From: Flavobacterium reichenbachii
GTDB taxonomy: Bacteria; Bacteroidota; Bacteroidia; Flavobacteriales; Flavobacteriaceae
Assembly: GCF_002217435.1 (NCBI RefSeq)
Contig: NZ_MUHF01000021.1
Location: 133,303-197,302 of the forward strand
Reading direction: 5' to 3'
DNA length: 64,000 bases
Numbering within the stretch: the stretch's first letter is position 1; every line of letters begins with the position of its first letter. A program made the translations under genes and the position numbers. Below the pieces are notes generated by a model, which saw only the letters and a program-made list of their open reading frames with translations, did not search any database and was not told the DNA's origin. This document shows, one piece after another, positions 36,864 to 45,079 of this stretch.

Positions 36864-37475
36864 ATGAAATTTATTTACATCGTTGCAGCATTTACAGGAT
36901 TGACGTTAATTTCATGTTCTGGCACAATTTCGACTTCTAAGAAAGAATATCATCTTACAGAAAACTCTCAAATAGAATCAGATTGGAAATTTGATCCACA
37001 AGAATGGTCATTAGAAAATCAAACCTTTAGCGGAAGCGGTTCTGCAGAACATTGGGCTGTTATAACCTCAAAAAAACAACTTCCTGAAAATTATGAAATC
37101 ACATACAGCATTAACCTCTCGAGCGGTAATCTTGTTGAAACCATGCTGAATTTTGATAAGCAAAATTACATTAGAACTTACTTATACAACATCGACCAGA
37201 ATATTGTTATAGGAAGAGGAATTTACAACAAAAAAAGTGACGAATACAATAAGCGTGGCGGTCCAACACTTTTAAATAAACCGTTTAACTTTTCAAGTAA
37301 CACCTGGCATAAAGTAAAAATACAAGTTCTAAACAAAAAGCTTTTGTTTGTTGTAAACGACAGCGTAAGTATAGAATGTTCTTTGGAGAAATACAATCTA
37401 AGCCAAAAAGGTAAAATTGGTTTTCTGACCAACGGAAAAGCCAAAATAAAAGATTTGAGGATTAAAAATCTGTAA
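36864..37475 (+). CDS. Lipoprotein with a jelly-roll (DUF1080/LamG-like) domain
   Basis: 203 aa. Lipobox LTLISC (Cys18). The body is beta-rich with the pattern of laminin-G/3-keto-disaccharide-hydrolase-type jelly rolls: WSLENQTFSGSG, NYEITYSINL, WHKVKIQVLNKKLLFVVND and QKGKIGFLTNGKAKIKDL. This suggests a glycan-binding or surface role. The gene starts 3 nt after the ABC-ATPase stop, so translational coupling is likely though the link in function is not clear. Confidence 0.72.
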   Translation: MKFIYIVAAFTGLTLISCSGTISTSKKEYHLTENSQIESDWKFDPQEWSLENQTFSGSGSAEHWAVITSKKQLPENYEITYSINLSSGNLVETMLNFDKQNYIRTYLYNIDQNIVIGRGIYNKKSDEYNKRGGPTLLNKPFNFSSNTWHKVKIQVLNKKLLFVVNDSVSIECSLEKYNLSQKGKIGFLTNGKAKIKDLRIKNL

Positions 37476-37490
37476 TACGTTTCTATACAA

Positions 37491-37973
37491 ATGAAAAAGT
37501 ACGAAATCCTGCAAAATGGAAATAACGAAATGATTATCTCTTTTTATTTCAATAAAAAATCATTGACAATTCCATCAATATTATTAATTTCTTTTTTAGC
37601 TGTTGTTGTAACTCGAATAGCGCCAAAACAAATGTTAGAGATCTGGGGATCACTAATTATTGCAACGCTTTGTATTTTACATTTAGTATTTTATGATTAT
37701 TTTGAATGGAATAAAAACAAGTATCATAAAATCAACATTAAAGATGACGATTTGTTTATTAATAATGTATTTCACTGTAAGTTATACAAATTACAATCTG
37801 TAAATATTGCCTACGCCAACGGAAAACATAATGTGGGATGGATGGTCTATCTAAATGTTTTTCCTAATTCATCGTATGATCACATTATCAAAAAGAGATT
37901 AAAAGAAAAAGAAGCACACGAAATCGCAACTGAAATTTCATTATTTCTAGACAGAAATATTAAAGTTGAATAA
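37491..37973 (+). CDS. Small membrane protein with PH-like fold, unknown function
   Basis: 160 aa. Two hydrophobic helices (about 28-45 and 52-70) sit within a sequence that otherwise reads like a bacterial PH-type domain: NKYHKINIKDDDLFINNVFHCKLYKL and a final charged helix KKRLKEKEAHEIATEISLFL. Begins 15 nt after the lipoprotein gene. No known function. Confidence 0.65.
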   Translation: MKKYEILQNGNNEMIISFYFNKKSLTIPSILLISFLAVVVTRIAPKQMLEIWGSLIIATLCILHLVFYDYFEWNKNKYHKINIKDDDLFINNVFHCKLYKLQSVNIAYANGKHNVGWMVYLNVFPNSSYDHIIKKRLKEKEAHEIATEISLFLDRNIKVE

Positions 37974-37974
37974 A

Positions 37975-37995
37975 AAAAGCTCCAAAGGAGCTTTT
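37975..37995. terminator. Terminator between convergent genes at 38 kb
   Basis: AAAAGCTCC, AAA loop, GGAGCTTTT. A compact GC-rich stem with A and T tracts at both ends. It ends the plus-strand series from 33262 and also faces rluD on the minus strand. Confidence 0.82.
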
Positions 37996-38031
37996 AAATA
38001 TAGTAAATTTTCTAATTGACAAATTATCTAA

Positions 38032-39075
38032 TTAGTTCTCTTCTTCTTCAGTATTGTGTGATTTCACATAACCGCGCCATTTTTCAATACAATCCTGAAA
38101 ATCCTGCGGCAGTTCAGTATCAAAACGCATCATTTCGCCAGTGTTAGGATGCACAAAACCAAGCGTTTTTGCATGTAGTGCCTGACGTGGCAATGCTTTA
38201 AAACAATTCTCAATAAACTGTTTATATTTTGTAAACGTAGTGCCTTTCAGAATCAAATGACCTCCATAACGCTCGTCATTAAACAACGGATGTCCGATAT
38301 GTTTCATATGTGCACGAATCTGATGTGTTCTTCCTGTCTCTAATTTACAAGAAATCAAAGTTACATAACCAAAGCGTTCTAAAACTTTATAATGCGTAAT
38401 AGCAGGTTTTCCAATCTCAGGATCAGCAAAAACAGCCATCTGCATGCGGTCTTTTAAGTGCCTTGCAAGATTCCCTTCAATAGTTCCAGACTCTTCTGAA
38501 ACATTTCCCCAAACAAGTGCAATATATTCGCGTTCAGAAGTTTTAGCTTCAAACTGTTTGGCCAAATGGGTCATCGCAGCTTCTGTTTTGGCTACAACCA
38601 AAAGACCAGAAGTATCTTTATCAATTCGGTGAACTAAACCTGGGCGTTCGCTGCTGTTCATTGGCAGATTATCAAAATGATGTGCCAAAGCATTTACCAA
38701 AGTTCCGGTATAATTTCCGTGACCAGGATGTACAACCATTCCCGGTTCTTTATTAATCAATAAAAGTGCGTCATCTTCATAAACAATATTCAACGGAATA
38801 TCTTCAGGAAGAATATGATTCTCAAACGGAGGATGAGATAACATAACAGTCACCACATCAAAAGGTTTAACCTTATAATTTGATTTTACCGGAATATCAT
38901 TTACAAAAATGTTTCCTTCAGTTGCTGCATTCTGAATTTTATTTCGGGTTGCATTCTGAATCAAATTCATTAAATATTTGTCAATACGCAAAAACGCCTG
39001 ACCTTTAGGGACTTCAAATCTGTAATGCTCGAATAATTCGTCTTCCAGATCTAAGTTTTCAATCGTATTATTCAT
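38032..39075 (-). CDS. rluD: RluD-type 23S rRNA pseudouridine synthase
   Basis: 347 aa. N-terminal S4 RNA-binding domain (about 25-85, LRIDKYLMNLIQNATRNKIQ) and a catalytic domain with VHRIDKDTSGLLVVAK, where Asp152 is the catalytic aspartate. TGRTHQIRAHMKHIGHPL is also diagnostic. RluD-type enzymes modify U1911/1915/1917 of 23S rRNA in E. coli; the exact target here is inferred. The start overlaps the PASTA gene stop by 8 nt, so the two are coupled. Confidence 0.9.
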   Translation of the reverse strand: MNNTIENLDLEDELFEHYRFEVPKGQAFLRIDKYLMNLIQNATRNKIQNAATEGNIFVNDIPVKSNYKVKPFDVVTVMLSHPPFENHILPEDIPLNIVYEDDALLLINKEPGMVVHPGHGNYTGTLVNALAHHFDNLPMNSSERPGLVHRIDKDTSGLLVVAKTEAAMTHLAKQFEAKTSEREYIALVWGNVSEESGTIEGNLARHLKDRMQMAVFADPEIGKPAITHYKVLERFGYVTLISCKLETGRTHQIRAHMKHIGHPLFNDERYGGHLILKGTTFTKYKQFIENCFKALPRQALHAKTLGFVHPNTGEMMRFDTELPQDFQDCIEKWRGYVKSHNTEEEEN

Positions 39076-39685
39076 CTTTTGGGGTTTCTGTCTCTGGCAC
39101 AGCTAAACTGTCAGCCTGACTATCATCTACATAACTTGCTTTTCCGTCTCCTAAAACCAAATCAATTTTAGAAGCTTTCAGCACGCGGTCTCCTACTTTT
39201 AAATTTCTTCCTTTGTAGCGCATCTCTAAAACCATATCTTTTCCAAGATTAGGAATGTAGGTAATTGTTCCTTCCTCAAGTCCTAAAGCTTTCAATGTAG
39301 GAACTGCTTCGCGATATGTTTTTTCAATTAAATCAGGAATTCTAACAGACGAAAATCCAGATGCATTAATTTTAATATAAATCTTTCTGCCTTCTTTTAC
39401 CTTAGTACCAGGCAGCGGATCTTGTTCTACAACACTATATTTTGGGAATTCACTTTTATAATCAACACTGTCCAAAAGTACGTAATCCAAGTCCAATTCG
39501 TCTAATTTTTGCTCCACTTGCTCTTCTGTCAGTTTCGCTAAATTCGGAACAGCAATTTCATGTCCGTGATCTGTTGTAAAAGTCAGCCAATGCATAAACA
39601 AATAAGCTAAAACCGCAACAATACCTGCTGCACCTAATACTTGTAGAAAAAATACACGACTTGTTAAATACTTACGTAAACTCAT
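39068..39685 (-). CDS. PASTA-domain membrane protein
   Basis: 205 aa. A membrane helix at about 12-33 (FFLQVLGAAGIVAVLAYLF) anchors the protein, leaving PASTA repeats outside: one at about 42-105 (VPNLAKLTEEQVEQKLDELDL, PGTKVKEGRKIYIKINASG) and a second at about 110-180 (IPDLIEKTYREAVPTLKALG, VLKASKIDLVLGDGKAS). There is no kinase domain. PASTA repeats bind peptidoglycan fragments or partner proteins in Firmicutes; here the gene lies next to ddl and rluD, a conserved flavobacterial neighbourhood, so an envelope role is plausible. Confidence 0.88.
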   Translation of the reverse strand: MSLRKYLTSRVFFLQVLGAAGIVAVLAYLFMHWLTFTTDHGHEIAVPNLAKLTEEQVEQKLDELDLDYVLLDSVDYKSEFPKYSVVEQDPLPGTKVKEGRKIYIKINASGFSSVRIPDLIEKTYREAVPTLKALGLEEGTITYIPNLGKDMVLEMRYKGRNLKVGDRVLKASKIDLVLGDGKASYVDDSQADSLAVPETETPKDE

Positions 39686-39780
39686 AAATTAATTTTTAGT
39701 TATGGCAAAGATAAACCTATTTCGTTTCAAAAAAAATGATAATTTTGTTTTAAGCAAGAAAGGTTTTAGTACCTTTTATT

Positions 39781-39872
39781 ATCAGGAGCTGTTTCCTGCT
39801 GTCCGCTGTATCTTTTTCTGTCTGGAGCAGCCAGAAAAAGGATGCCGCTTCCATCAGGGCTGGGGCTTCAGG
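39781..39872 (-). ncRNA. Candidate structured RNA element (Flavo-1-like), minus strand
   Basis: GC-richer than its surroundings. Minus-strand sequence contains TGATGGAAGCGGCATCC, then a 9-bp stem CTTTTTCTG...CAGAAAAAG (39840-39832 with 39820-39812), then GCGGACAGC. The same skeleton (GGAT-GAAGC, hairpin, GCGGATAGC) occurs on the plus strand at 52221-52324. It resembles the Flavo-1 RNA motif as I remember it; I could not check the Rfam model. It lies in the 329-nt gap between the PASTA and ddl genes, where no real protein is seen. Confidence 0.5.
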
Positions 39873-40014
39873 TTTCATAAGTCTTTTTTCGATACTAATT
39901 GTCCTCCCGAGGAACGAGAGATTACAAAAATGAACCAATAAGTAATAAAGAATCTGAAACAAAGAAAACTTAAAACCTTAAACAAAAAAAAATAAACAAA
40001 TAAATATCAAGTCA

Positions 40015-40986
40015 ATGAAAAACATTGCCATCATCATGGGAGGCTATTCAAGCGAATACAAAATTTCTCTAATCTCAGGAAACGTCGTTCACCAATATCT
40101 TGACAAAACCAAATACAACGGATTCCGCATCCATATTTTTAAAGATAAATGGGTTTACGTAGATGAAAAAGAAGCTGAATTTCCAATTGATAGAAATGAT
40201 TTCTCCGTTACTGTAAACGACCAAAAAATCACTTTCGATTGTGTGTTTAATGCAATTCACGGAACTCCTGGAGAAGATGGATTAATGCAGGCTTATTTCG
40301 AATTACTTGGTATTCCGCAGTCTTCATGCGATTATTACCAATCGGCTTTAACCTTTAATAAACGTGATTTATTATCTGTTTTAAAACCATACGGAATCAA
40401 AACAGCTATTTCGTATTACTTAAATAAAGGCGACAAAATCAATACAGACGAAATTGTAAAAAAAGTGGGACTGCCATGTTTCGTAAAACCCAACAAAGCA
40501 GGCTCAAGCTTCGGAATTTCTAAAGTAAAAACTGCTGCAGAATTACCAATTGCAATAGAAGTAGCTTATAAAGAAGACAACGAGATCATCATAGAAAGTT
40601 TCCTTGACGGAACAGAAGTTTCTGTAGGTGTAATTAATTATAAAGGTGAAGTAATTGTTTTACCAATTACAGAAATCGTTTCAGACAATGATTTCTTTGA
40701 TTACGAAGCCAAATACGAAGGAAAATCACAGGAAATAACTCCGGCAAGAATTTCTGATGAATTAACGCAAAAAGTAGGCGAAACGGCAAAACGTGCTTAC
40801 GAAGTTCTAAAAATGAAAGGTTTCTCTAGAAGTGAGTTTATCATCGTAGATAATGAACCGTATATGCTGGAAATGAATACAATTCCGGGTTTAACAACAG
40901 AAAGCTTAATTCCGCAGCAAGCCAAAGCAGCCGGAATTTCTCTGGAAGAATTGTTTACAAATGCTATTGAGTTAGCGCTTTCTTAA
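40015..40986 (+). CDS. ddl: D-alanine--D-alanine ligase
   Basis: 323 aa. The ATP-grasp fold with the standard Ddl start (IMGGYSSEYKISLISGN), FNAIHGTPGEDGLMQAYFELLGIP, FVKPNKAGSSFGISKV, and the metal/phosphate loop YMLEMNTIPGLTTESLIPQQ. It joins two D-Ala in the cytosol for peptidoglycan precursor synthesis. Transcribed away from the PASTA-rluD pair and followed by a terminator. Confidence 0.97.
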   Translation: MKNIAIIMGGYSSEYKISLISGNVVHQYLDKTKYNGFRIHIFKDKWVYVDEKEAEFPIDRNDFSVTVNDQKITFDCVFNAIHGTPGEDGLMQAYFELLGIPQSSCDYYQSALTFNKRDLLSVLKPYGIKTAISYYLNKGDKINTDEIVKKVGLPCFVKPNKAGSSFGISKVKTAAELPIAIEVAYKEDNEIIIESFLDGTEVSVGVINYKGEVIVLPITEIVSDNDFFDYEAKYEGKSQEITPARISDELTQKVGETAKRAYEVLKMKGFSRSEFIIVDNEPYMLEMNTIPGLTTESLIPQQAKAAGISLEELFTNAIELALS

Positions 40987-41024
40987 AAGAAGGTTCTAAA
41001 CTGCTATCCCGAGGCTTCGGGACT

Positions 41025-41055
41025 AAGGTTCTGAGATTCTAAATTTCAGAACCTT
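41025..41055 (+). terminator. Terminator after ddl
   Basis: AAGGTTCTGA (41025-41034) pairs with TCAGAACCTT (41046-41055), followed by a T run. The stem resembles the degenerate GGTTCTGAG/CTCAGAACC words found in several other gaps of this window. Confidence 0.6.
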
Positions 41056-41270
41056 TTTTATACCCCGGCTTTTCTATACTTCTTCCCCTCTGCCCCTTTG
41101 AACATTTGAACCTTTAAATCTTTGAACCTATGAACCTCAGAGCAGAACCTCAGAGCCTTCAAAAAATATCATAATTTCAATAAATTAATAATTTGAAACA
41201 TGGGAATTACAATACAGATCTGCTATGAAATCTTAGTAACTTAGATTCTTAAAAATTAGCAAATCAGCAA

Positions 41271-41963
41271 ATGAAAGAAATATTCGAATGGGATCGACTT
41301 CTGTTTAATAATCTTCCGGAGAGTTTCGTATTGGAAGTTATTTTTCGTTCGACCATAATGTTCATCGTCCTGCTCCTCACACTAAAATTGGCAGGAAAAC
41401 GAGGTGTAAAACAGTTATCCATTTTTGAGACTGTAATTATTATTGCACTGGGCTCTGCAGCAGGCGACCCTATGTTTTATGAAGATATAGGAATAATCCC
41501 GGCTGCCGTAGTTTTTATTGTCATCATTATTTTATACCGTTCTGTAACATGGCTTACCGGAAAAAGTAAAAGATTTGAGGAATTTATCGAAGGAAAAACA
41601 GAATGTTTAATTAATGATGGGAAATTTTCTGTATCTACTTTCAAAAAAGAAAGTCTGGCACAAGACGAATTTTTCTCTGAACTCCGCATAAAATCAATCG
41701 AACATCTGGGTCAGGTAAAACATGCTTTTATAGAGACCAGCGGCGAAGTAAGTGTTTTTTATTACGCTGATAAAGAAGTAGGATACGGACTTCCTATTCT
41801 ACCCGCTTTATTTGGAAAAAAAAGTAAAATTATTCCAAACGACGGCATGTATTCCTGTACTTTCTGCGGGAATACTACAGAGCAAAAAGCAGGAACAGCA
41901 CAATGCAGCGTCTGCAAGAAAGAAGAATGGGTAGAATCTATAAATACGCTGCGAATTACCTAG
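41271..41963 (+). CDS. DUF421 (YetF-like) membrane protein with a C-terminal zinc ribbon
   Basis: 230 aa. Three membrane helices (about 20-42, 50-65, 75-92), then the DUF421 cytosolic domain (about 100-190: FEEFIEGKTECLINDGKFS, SLAQDEFFSELRIKSIEHLGQVKHAFIE). DUF421/YetF proteins are widespread with unclear function. Residues 192-220 add CTFCGN and QCSVCK, giving C196, C199, C212, C215 in the spacing of a rubredoxin-like zinc ribbon, which standard YetF proteins lack. Preceded by a 284-nt gap holding a terminator and degenerate repeats only. Confidence 0.85.
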   Translation: MKEIFEWDRLLFNNLPESFVLEVIFRSTIMFIVLLLTLKLAGKRGVKQLSIFETVIIIALGSAAGDPMFYEDIGIIPAAVVFIVIIILYRSVTWLTGKSKRFEEFIEGKTECLINDGKFSVSTFKKESLAQDEFFSELRIKSIEHLGQVKHAFIETSGEVSVFYYADKEVGYGLPILPALFGKKSKIIPNDGMYSCTFCGNTTEQKAGTAQCSVCKKEEWVESINTLRIT

Positions 41964-41995
41964 CAAATTCAAAATAAAAAGCCTTATAACTTTAG

Positions 41996-42003
41996 TATAT
42001 TTG
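41996..42003 (+). promoter_or_regulatory. -7 promoter element for coaD
   Basis: TATATTTG fits TAnnTTTG exactly, 33 nt before the ATG at 42036. The -33 TTTG box is not evident. Confidence 0.35.
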
Positions 42004-42035
42004 TAATTCAAAACCTTAGAAACTTGAAAGAAAAA

Positions 42036-42494
42036 ATGCGAAAAGCTATATTTCCAGGATCTTTTGATCCGATAACATTGGGCCACGAAGACATTATTAA
42101 AAGAGGGATTTCACTTTTTGACGAAATCGTGATTGCCATTGGTGTCAATGCCGAAAAAAAATACATGTTTTCTCTAGAAGAAAGAAAGCGTTTTATTGAA
42201 GAAACTTTCAAAAACGAACCAAAAATTTCTGTAATTACCTACGAAGGATTAACAATTGATTTAGCAAAAAAACTAAAAGCCAATTTCATTTTAAGAGGTC
42301 TGCGCAACCCGGCAGATTTTGAGTTTGAAAAAGCTATTGCGCATACCAACAGGAAACTTTCTAAAATAGAAACTGTCTTTTTATTGACTGCAGCAAGCAC
42401 TTCTTACATCAGCTCAAGTATCGTTCGTGATGTATTGCGAAATGGAGGCGAATATGAAATGCTGGTTCCAGATGCAGTTAGAGTAAAGATATAG
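42036..42494 (+). CDS. coaD: Pantetheine-phosphate adenylyltransferase
   Basis: 152 aa from the ATG at 42036; a TTG four codons upstream is less likely. Nucleotidyltransferase motifs are complete: FPGSFDPITLGHEDII (the T/HxGH motif), ILRGLRNPADFEFE and the ISSSIVRDVLRNGG loop. It transfers AMP to 4'-phosphopantetheine, the fourth step of coenzyme A synthesis. Length is typical. Follows the DUF421 gene by 72 nt with its own likely promoter. Confidence 0.96.
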   Translation: MRKAIFPGSFDPITLGHEDIIKRGISLFDEIVIAIGVNAEKKYMFSLEERKRFIEETFKNEPKISVITYEGLTIDLAKKLKANFILRGLRNPADFEFEKAIAHTNRKLSKIETVFLLTAASTSYISSSIVRDVLRNGGEYEMLVPDAVRVKI

Positions 42495-42522
42495 CGAATT
42501 CACAACTAAGTTATTGTAATCA

Positions 42523-43542
42523 ATGAAAAGAAAAGTTATCGCTATTCTTATAATTTGCTCCGTGATTATTTCCTGTAAAAAAGAAGAAAAAGCAAAAAAA
42601 AATCAGATTAATTCTAATGAGGAAAATCTAAAGGTTACTAATAAAACTAAACCAGACAGTCTTACTTTACTTTTTAAAACGAGTAACAATATCAACGAAG
42701 AAATAAGAATTTCTGGTTACCAGCCAATGGACAACGATAAATATTTTTTAGTTGCAGATAAAAATTTCATTATTGTTTCCAAGTATTTAAAGAGTGAAAA
42801 AGAACTCAAATTAGTCAAAAAAGATACATTAGTTTCCAATGAATTCACTTACACAAGAATTGGAAAAGAAAGCTTTCAAAAAACAAAGATTAAAGACCAG
42901 GAATACATTCTTTTATCCGTTAATGAAATTTTCAAAGGAAACGCTGTCACAGAGCAAACTGTATCTTTTATAATGTTAGATACTAAAACTCTTAATGTTT
43001 ATACTTTAATGTATGCTGGCGAACCTTCACTTCGAAGTAATGAATCTATCGATGGTAAATTTATCGAAAATGAATTTTTAGATTCAAAACCCGAAATAAA
43101 AAAAGCGATTTACGAATTTGCAAATAAAAGCAAATGGGTCTTTCACACTTCAAAAGACCAAAATCATTATACTAATTATGTTGAAAAATGGGAGGCAGAC
43201 AATAATGCCTTTAATCATTTAGCAAATGGTTACTCAGGAATTCCAGAGGTTATTTACAGTACTTATTATAAAGATGATTTATTCAAATACACAGGAAATT
43301 ATGAGGAAGAGGAAAGTATAGAAAATGATAATTTTAAAATTGTATCCTACACTCGAAACAATATAGTGGCATTCGATAAAAACAAAAAATTATATTTTCC
43401 TATTTACACCGAAACGTGTGTTACCGGTTGTGATAAAAAAATAAGATTTATTTCTGAAAATAGTATTGAAGTAAAATATTATGAACATTCATCAGACGAA
43501 ACTTCGATCATTAATCTTGACGAAATAATATTTAAAAACTAG
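42523..43542 (+). CDS. Lipoprotein of unknown function
   Basis: 339 aa. Lipobox SVIISC (Cys18) followed by a KKEEKAKKNQ linker. The remainder is beta-rich with many Asn/Lys residues and an ETCVTGCDKKIRF segment with two Cys near the end. No known domain recognised. It begins 28 nt after coaD and may be read from the same transcript. Predicted to sit in the outer or inner membrane facing the periplasm. Confidence 0.7.
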   Translation: MKRKVIAILIICSVIISCKKEEKAKKNQINSNEENLKVTNKTKPDSLTLLFKTSNNINEEIRISGYQPMDNDKYFLVADKNFIIVSKYLKSEKELKLVKKDTLVSNEFTYTRIGKESFQKTKIKDQEYILLSVNEIFKGNAVTEQTVSFIMLDTKTLNVYTLMYAGEPSLRSNESIDGKFIENEFLDSKPEIKKAIYEFANKSKWVFHTSKDQNHYTNYVEKWEADNNAFNHLANGYSGIPEVIYSTYYKDDLFKYTGNYEEEESIENDNFKIVSYTRNNIVAFDKNKKLYFPIYTETCVTGCDKKIRFISENSIEVKYYEHSSDETSIINLDEIIFKN

Positions 43543-43562
43543 AATTTTAACCCCAAACATAA

Positions 43563-43594
43563 TTTGCAAACGCGGTTATTAATAAGTAATTTCG
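43563..43594 (+). promoter_or_regulatory. Promoter of the PhnA-domain gene
   Basis: TTTG (43563-43566), 20 nt, TAATTTCG (43587-43594). Both boxes of the Bacteroidota consensus with one mismatch. The ATG is 25 nt downstream at 43619. Confidence 0.5.
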
Positions 43595-43618
43595 CGCTTT
43601 CAAATAAATTACAAAAAA

Positions 43619-44197
43619 ATGAGCATAGAAAGAGAATTAAACAAACGCAGCGGGTCTAAATGCGAGCTTTGCGGTGCAGAAGAAAACATAAAAGTATACA
43701 CTGTTCTGCCAACTCAAAAAGGCGGCATCGAAGAAAGTGTATATGCGTGCAATACCTGTATAGATCAAATTGAAAATCCTGATAATGTAGATTTGAATCA
43801 CTGGAGATGCCTTAACGACAGCATGTGGAATGAAAATACTGCTGTACAAGTTGTTGCCTGGAGAATGCTGAGCCGTTTGCGCGCTGCAGGATGGCCTCAG
43901 GAATTGCTGGACATGATGTATTTAGATGAAGATACTCTGGCTTGGGCACAAGCAACCGGAGAAGGTGAAGATGACGAAAACAAACTCGTTCACCGTGACA
44001 GTAACGGCCTTATTTTACAGCATGGAGATTCTGTTGTTTTAATAAAAGATCTTAAAGTAAAAGGTTCCAGTATGGTTGCCAAACAAGGAACTGCCGTTCG
44101 TAATATTCGTCTGGATCACGAAAATGCCGAATACATTGAAGGAAAAGTAGACGGACAGCAGATTGTTATTATCACGCAGTACGTTAAGAAAATATAG
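43619..44197 (+). CDS. PhnA-domain zinc-ribbon protein
   Basis: 192 aa. N-terminal zinc ribbon with Cys15/Cys18 (KCELCG) and Cys44/Cys47 (ACNTC). The C-terminal PhnA domain (about 125-192) reads DSNGLILQHGDSVVLIKDLKVKGSS and then IVIITQYVKKI. Despite its old name the family is not shown to act on phosphonates. The middle (about 60-110) is helical and Trp-rich. Transcribed alone. Confidence 0.9.
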   Translation: MSIERELNKRSGSKCELCGAEENIKVYTVLPTQKGGIEESVYACNTCIDQIENPDNVDLNHWRCLNDSMWNENTAVQVVAWRMLSRLRAAGWPQELLDMMYLDEDTLAWAQATGEGEDDENKLVHRDSNGLILQHGDSVVLIKDLKVKGSSMVAKQGTAVRNIRLDHENAEYIEGKVDGQQIVIITQYVKKI

Positions 44198-44303
44198 CTT
44201 CCTTTAAGGTTCAAAGGGACAGAGATTCAGAGAGGCAAAGGTTTTTCTTCAAACTTGAAACTTCAAACCTGAAACTTGAAACTTGAAAAAAAACCTGAAA
44301 CAA

Positions 44304-44336
44304 AAAAAGCCTGTTCAAAATTTGAACAGGCTTTTT
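44304..44336. terminator. Bidirectional terminator at 44.3 kb
   Basis: AAAAAGCCTGTTCAAAA pairs perfectly with TTTGAACAGGCTTTTT, without a separate loop, flanked by A and T tracts. It serves the PhnA gene (plus) and the small secreted protein gene (minus). Confidence 0.85.
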
Positions 44337-44355
44337 CTTTTTTTATATTGTAAAA

Positions 44356-44802
44356 TTATCTTTGGAATAATTTATTGATTTGATCTTTTACTAATGGCTC
44401 AGAAACATTGTTTGTAGCAGCGTCTCTTTCTTTGCTTGAAACCATAAATTGAACTGTAGCTTTGTCTGGAACTACGTTTCCTGTGTAATGCAACCAAATG
44501 TAATTGTTAGGTAATTCTAATTTGATATCGTACAAAGGTGTTGCTGTAAATCCGCCTACAATAATATTATAAAGATTTACGTAATCGTTATTTACGTTTT
44601 TGAAAGCAAATTTTCTCAAACTTGAAGAATCATCATCATTCTGAATACTAGTGTAGTATACTGTATATTCATCTCCAATTTTTTGAATGTAGTTATTATT
44701 TACTTTTCCTAATTTCTCAACTGGAACTGTTTCAATAACCTTAATTTGTGCAAACGAAACAAAACTAAAGAACAAAGCGGCAAGGGTAATAATCTTTTTC
44801 AT
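44356..44802 (-). CDS. Small secreted protein of unknown function
   Basis: 148 aa from the ATG at 44802, which gives a clean signal peptide (KKIITLAALFFSFVSFAQ). A longer reading to 44865 would put 21 extra residues before it and is rejected. The mature part has YTVYYTSIQNDDDSSSLRKFAF and a LPNNYIWLHYTGNVVPDKATVQF segment. No domain recognised. Stands alone between a terminator and a 277-nt AT-rich gap. Confidence 0.72.
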   Translation of the reverse strand: MKKIITLAALFFSFVSFAQIKVIETVPVEKLGKVNNNYIQKIGDEYTVYYTSIQNDDDSSSLRKFAFKNVNNDYVNLYNIIVGGFTATPLYDIKLELPNNYIWLHYTGNVVPDKATVQFMVSSKERDAATNNVSEPLVKDQINKLFQR

Positions 44803-45079
44803 AACTAATTTGGGGTTTACTATTTTACGATCACAAAAAAACATAGAAATAATGAAAAAACACACATCAAATCGTTATTTTTTTAACAGAAAATTGTAAA
44901 ACTTAGTTACAAAACATTAAAACACTGAAAAACAAATACTTAAATCCTAAGAATTTAATTCAAAATTCAAAAAAAGTTCCTTTAAAATCATCATTTCAGA
45001 ACATCAATTACAATCTTAACAAGTCTATTCTTTATATTCTAACTTCTTGCTTCCTTCTTCTTTCGTATAAATCTTAAAT

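Noticed and set aside
39702..39941. 79-codon plus-strand reading frame between the PASTA and ddl genes
   Set aside because: It runs through the structured RNA-like element, has unusual composition (Cys/Phe/Pro-rich) and no family look. It is the by-product of the GC-richer repeat.
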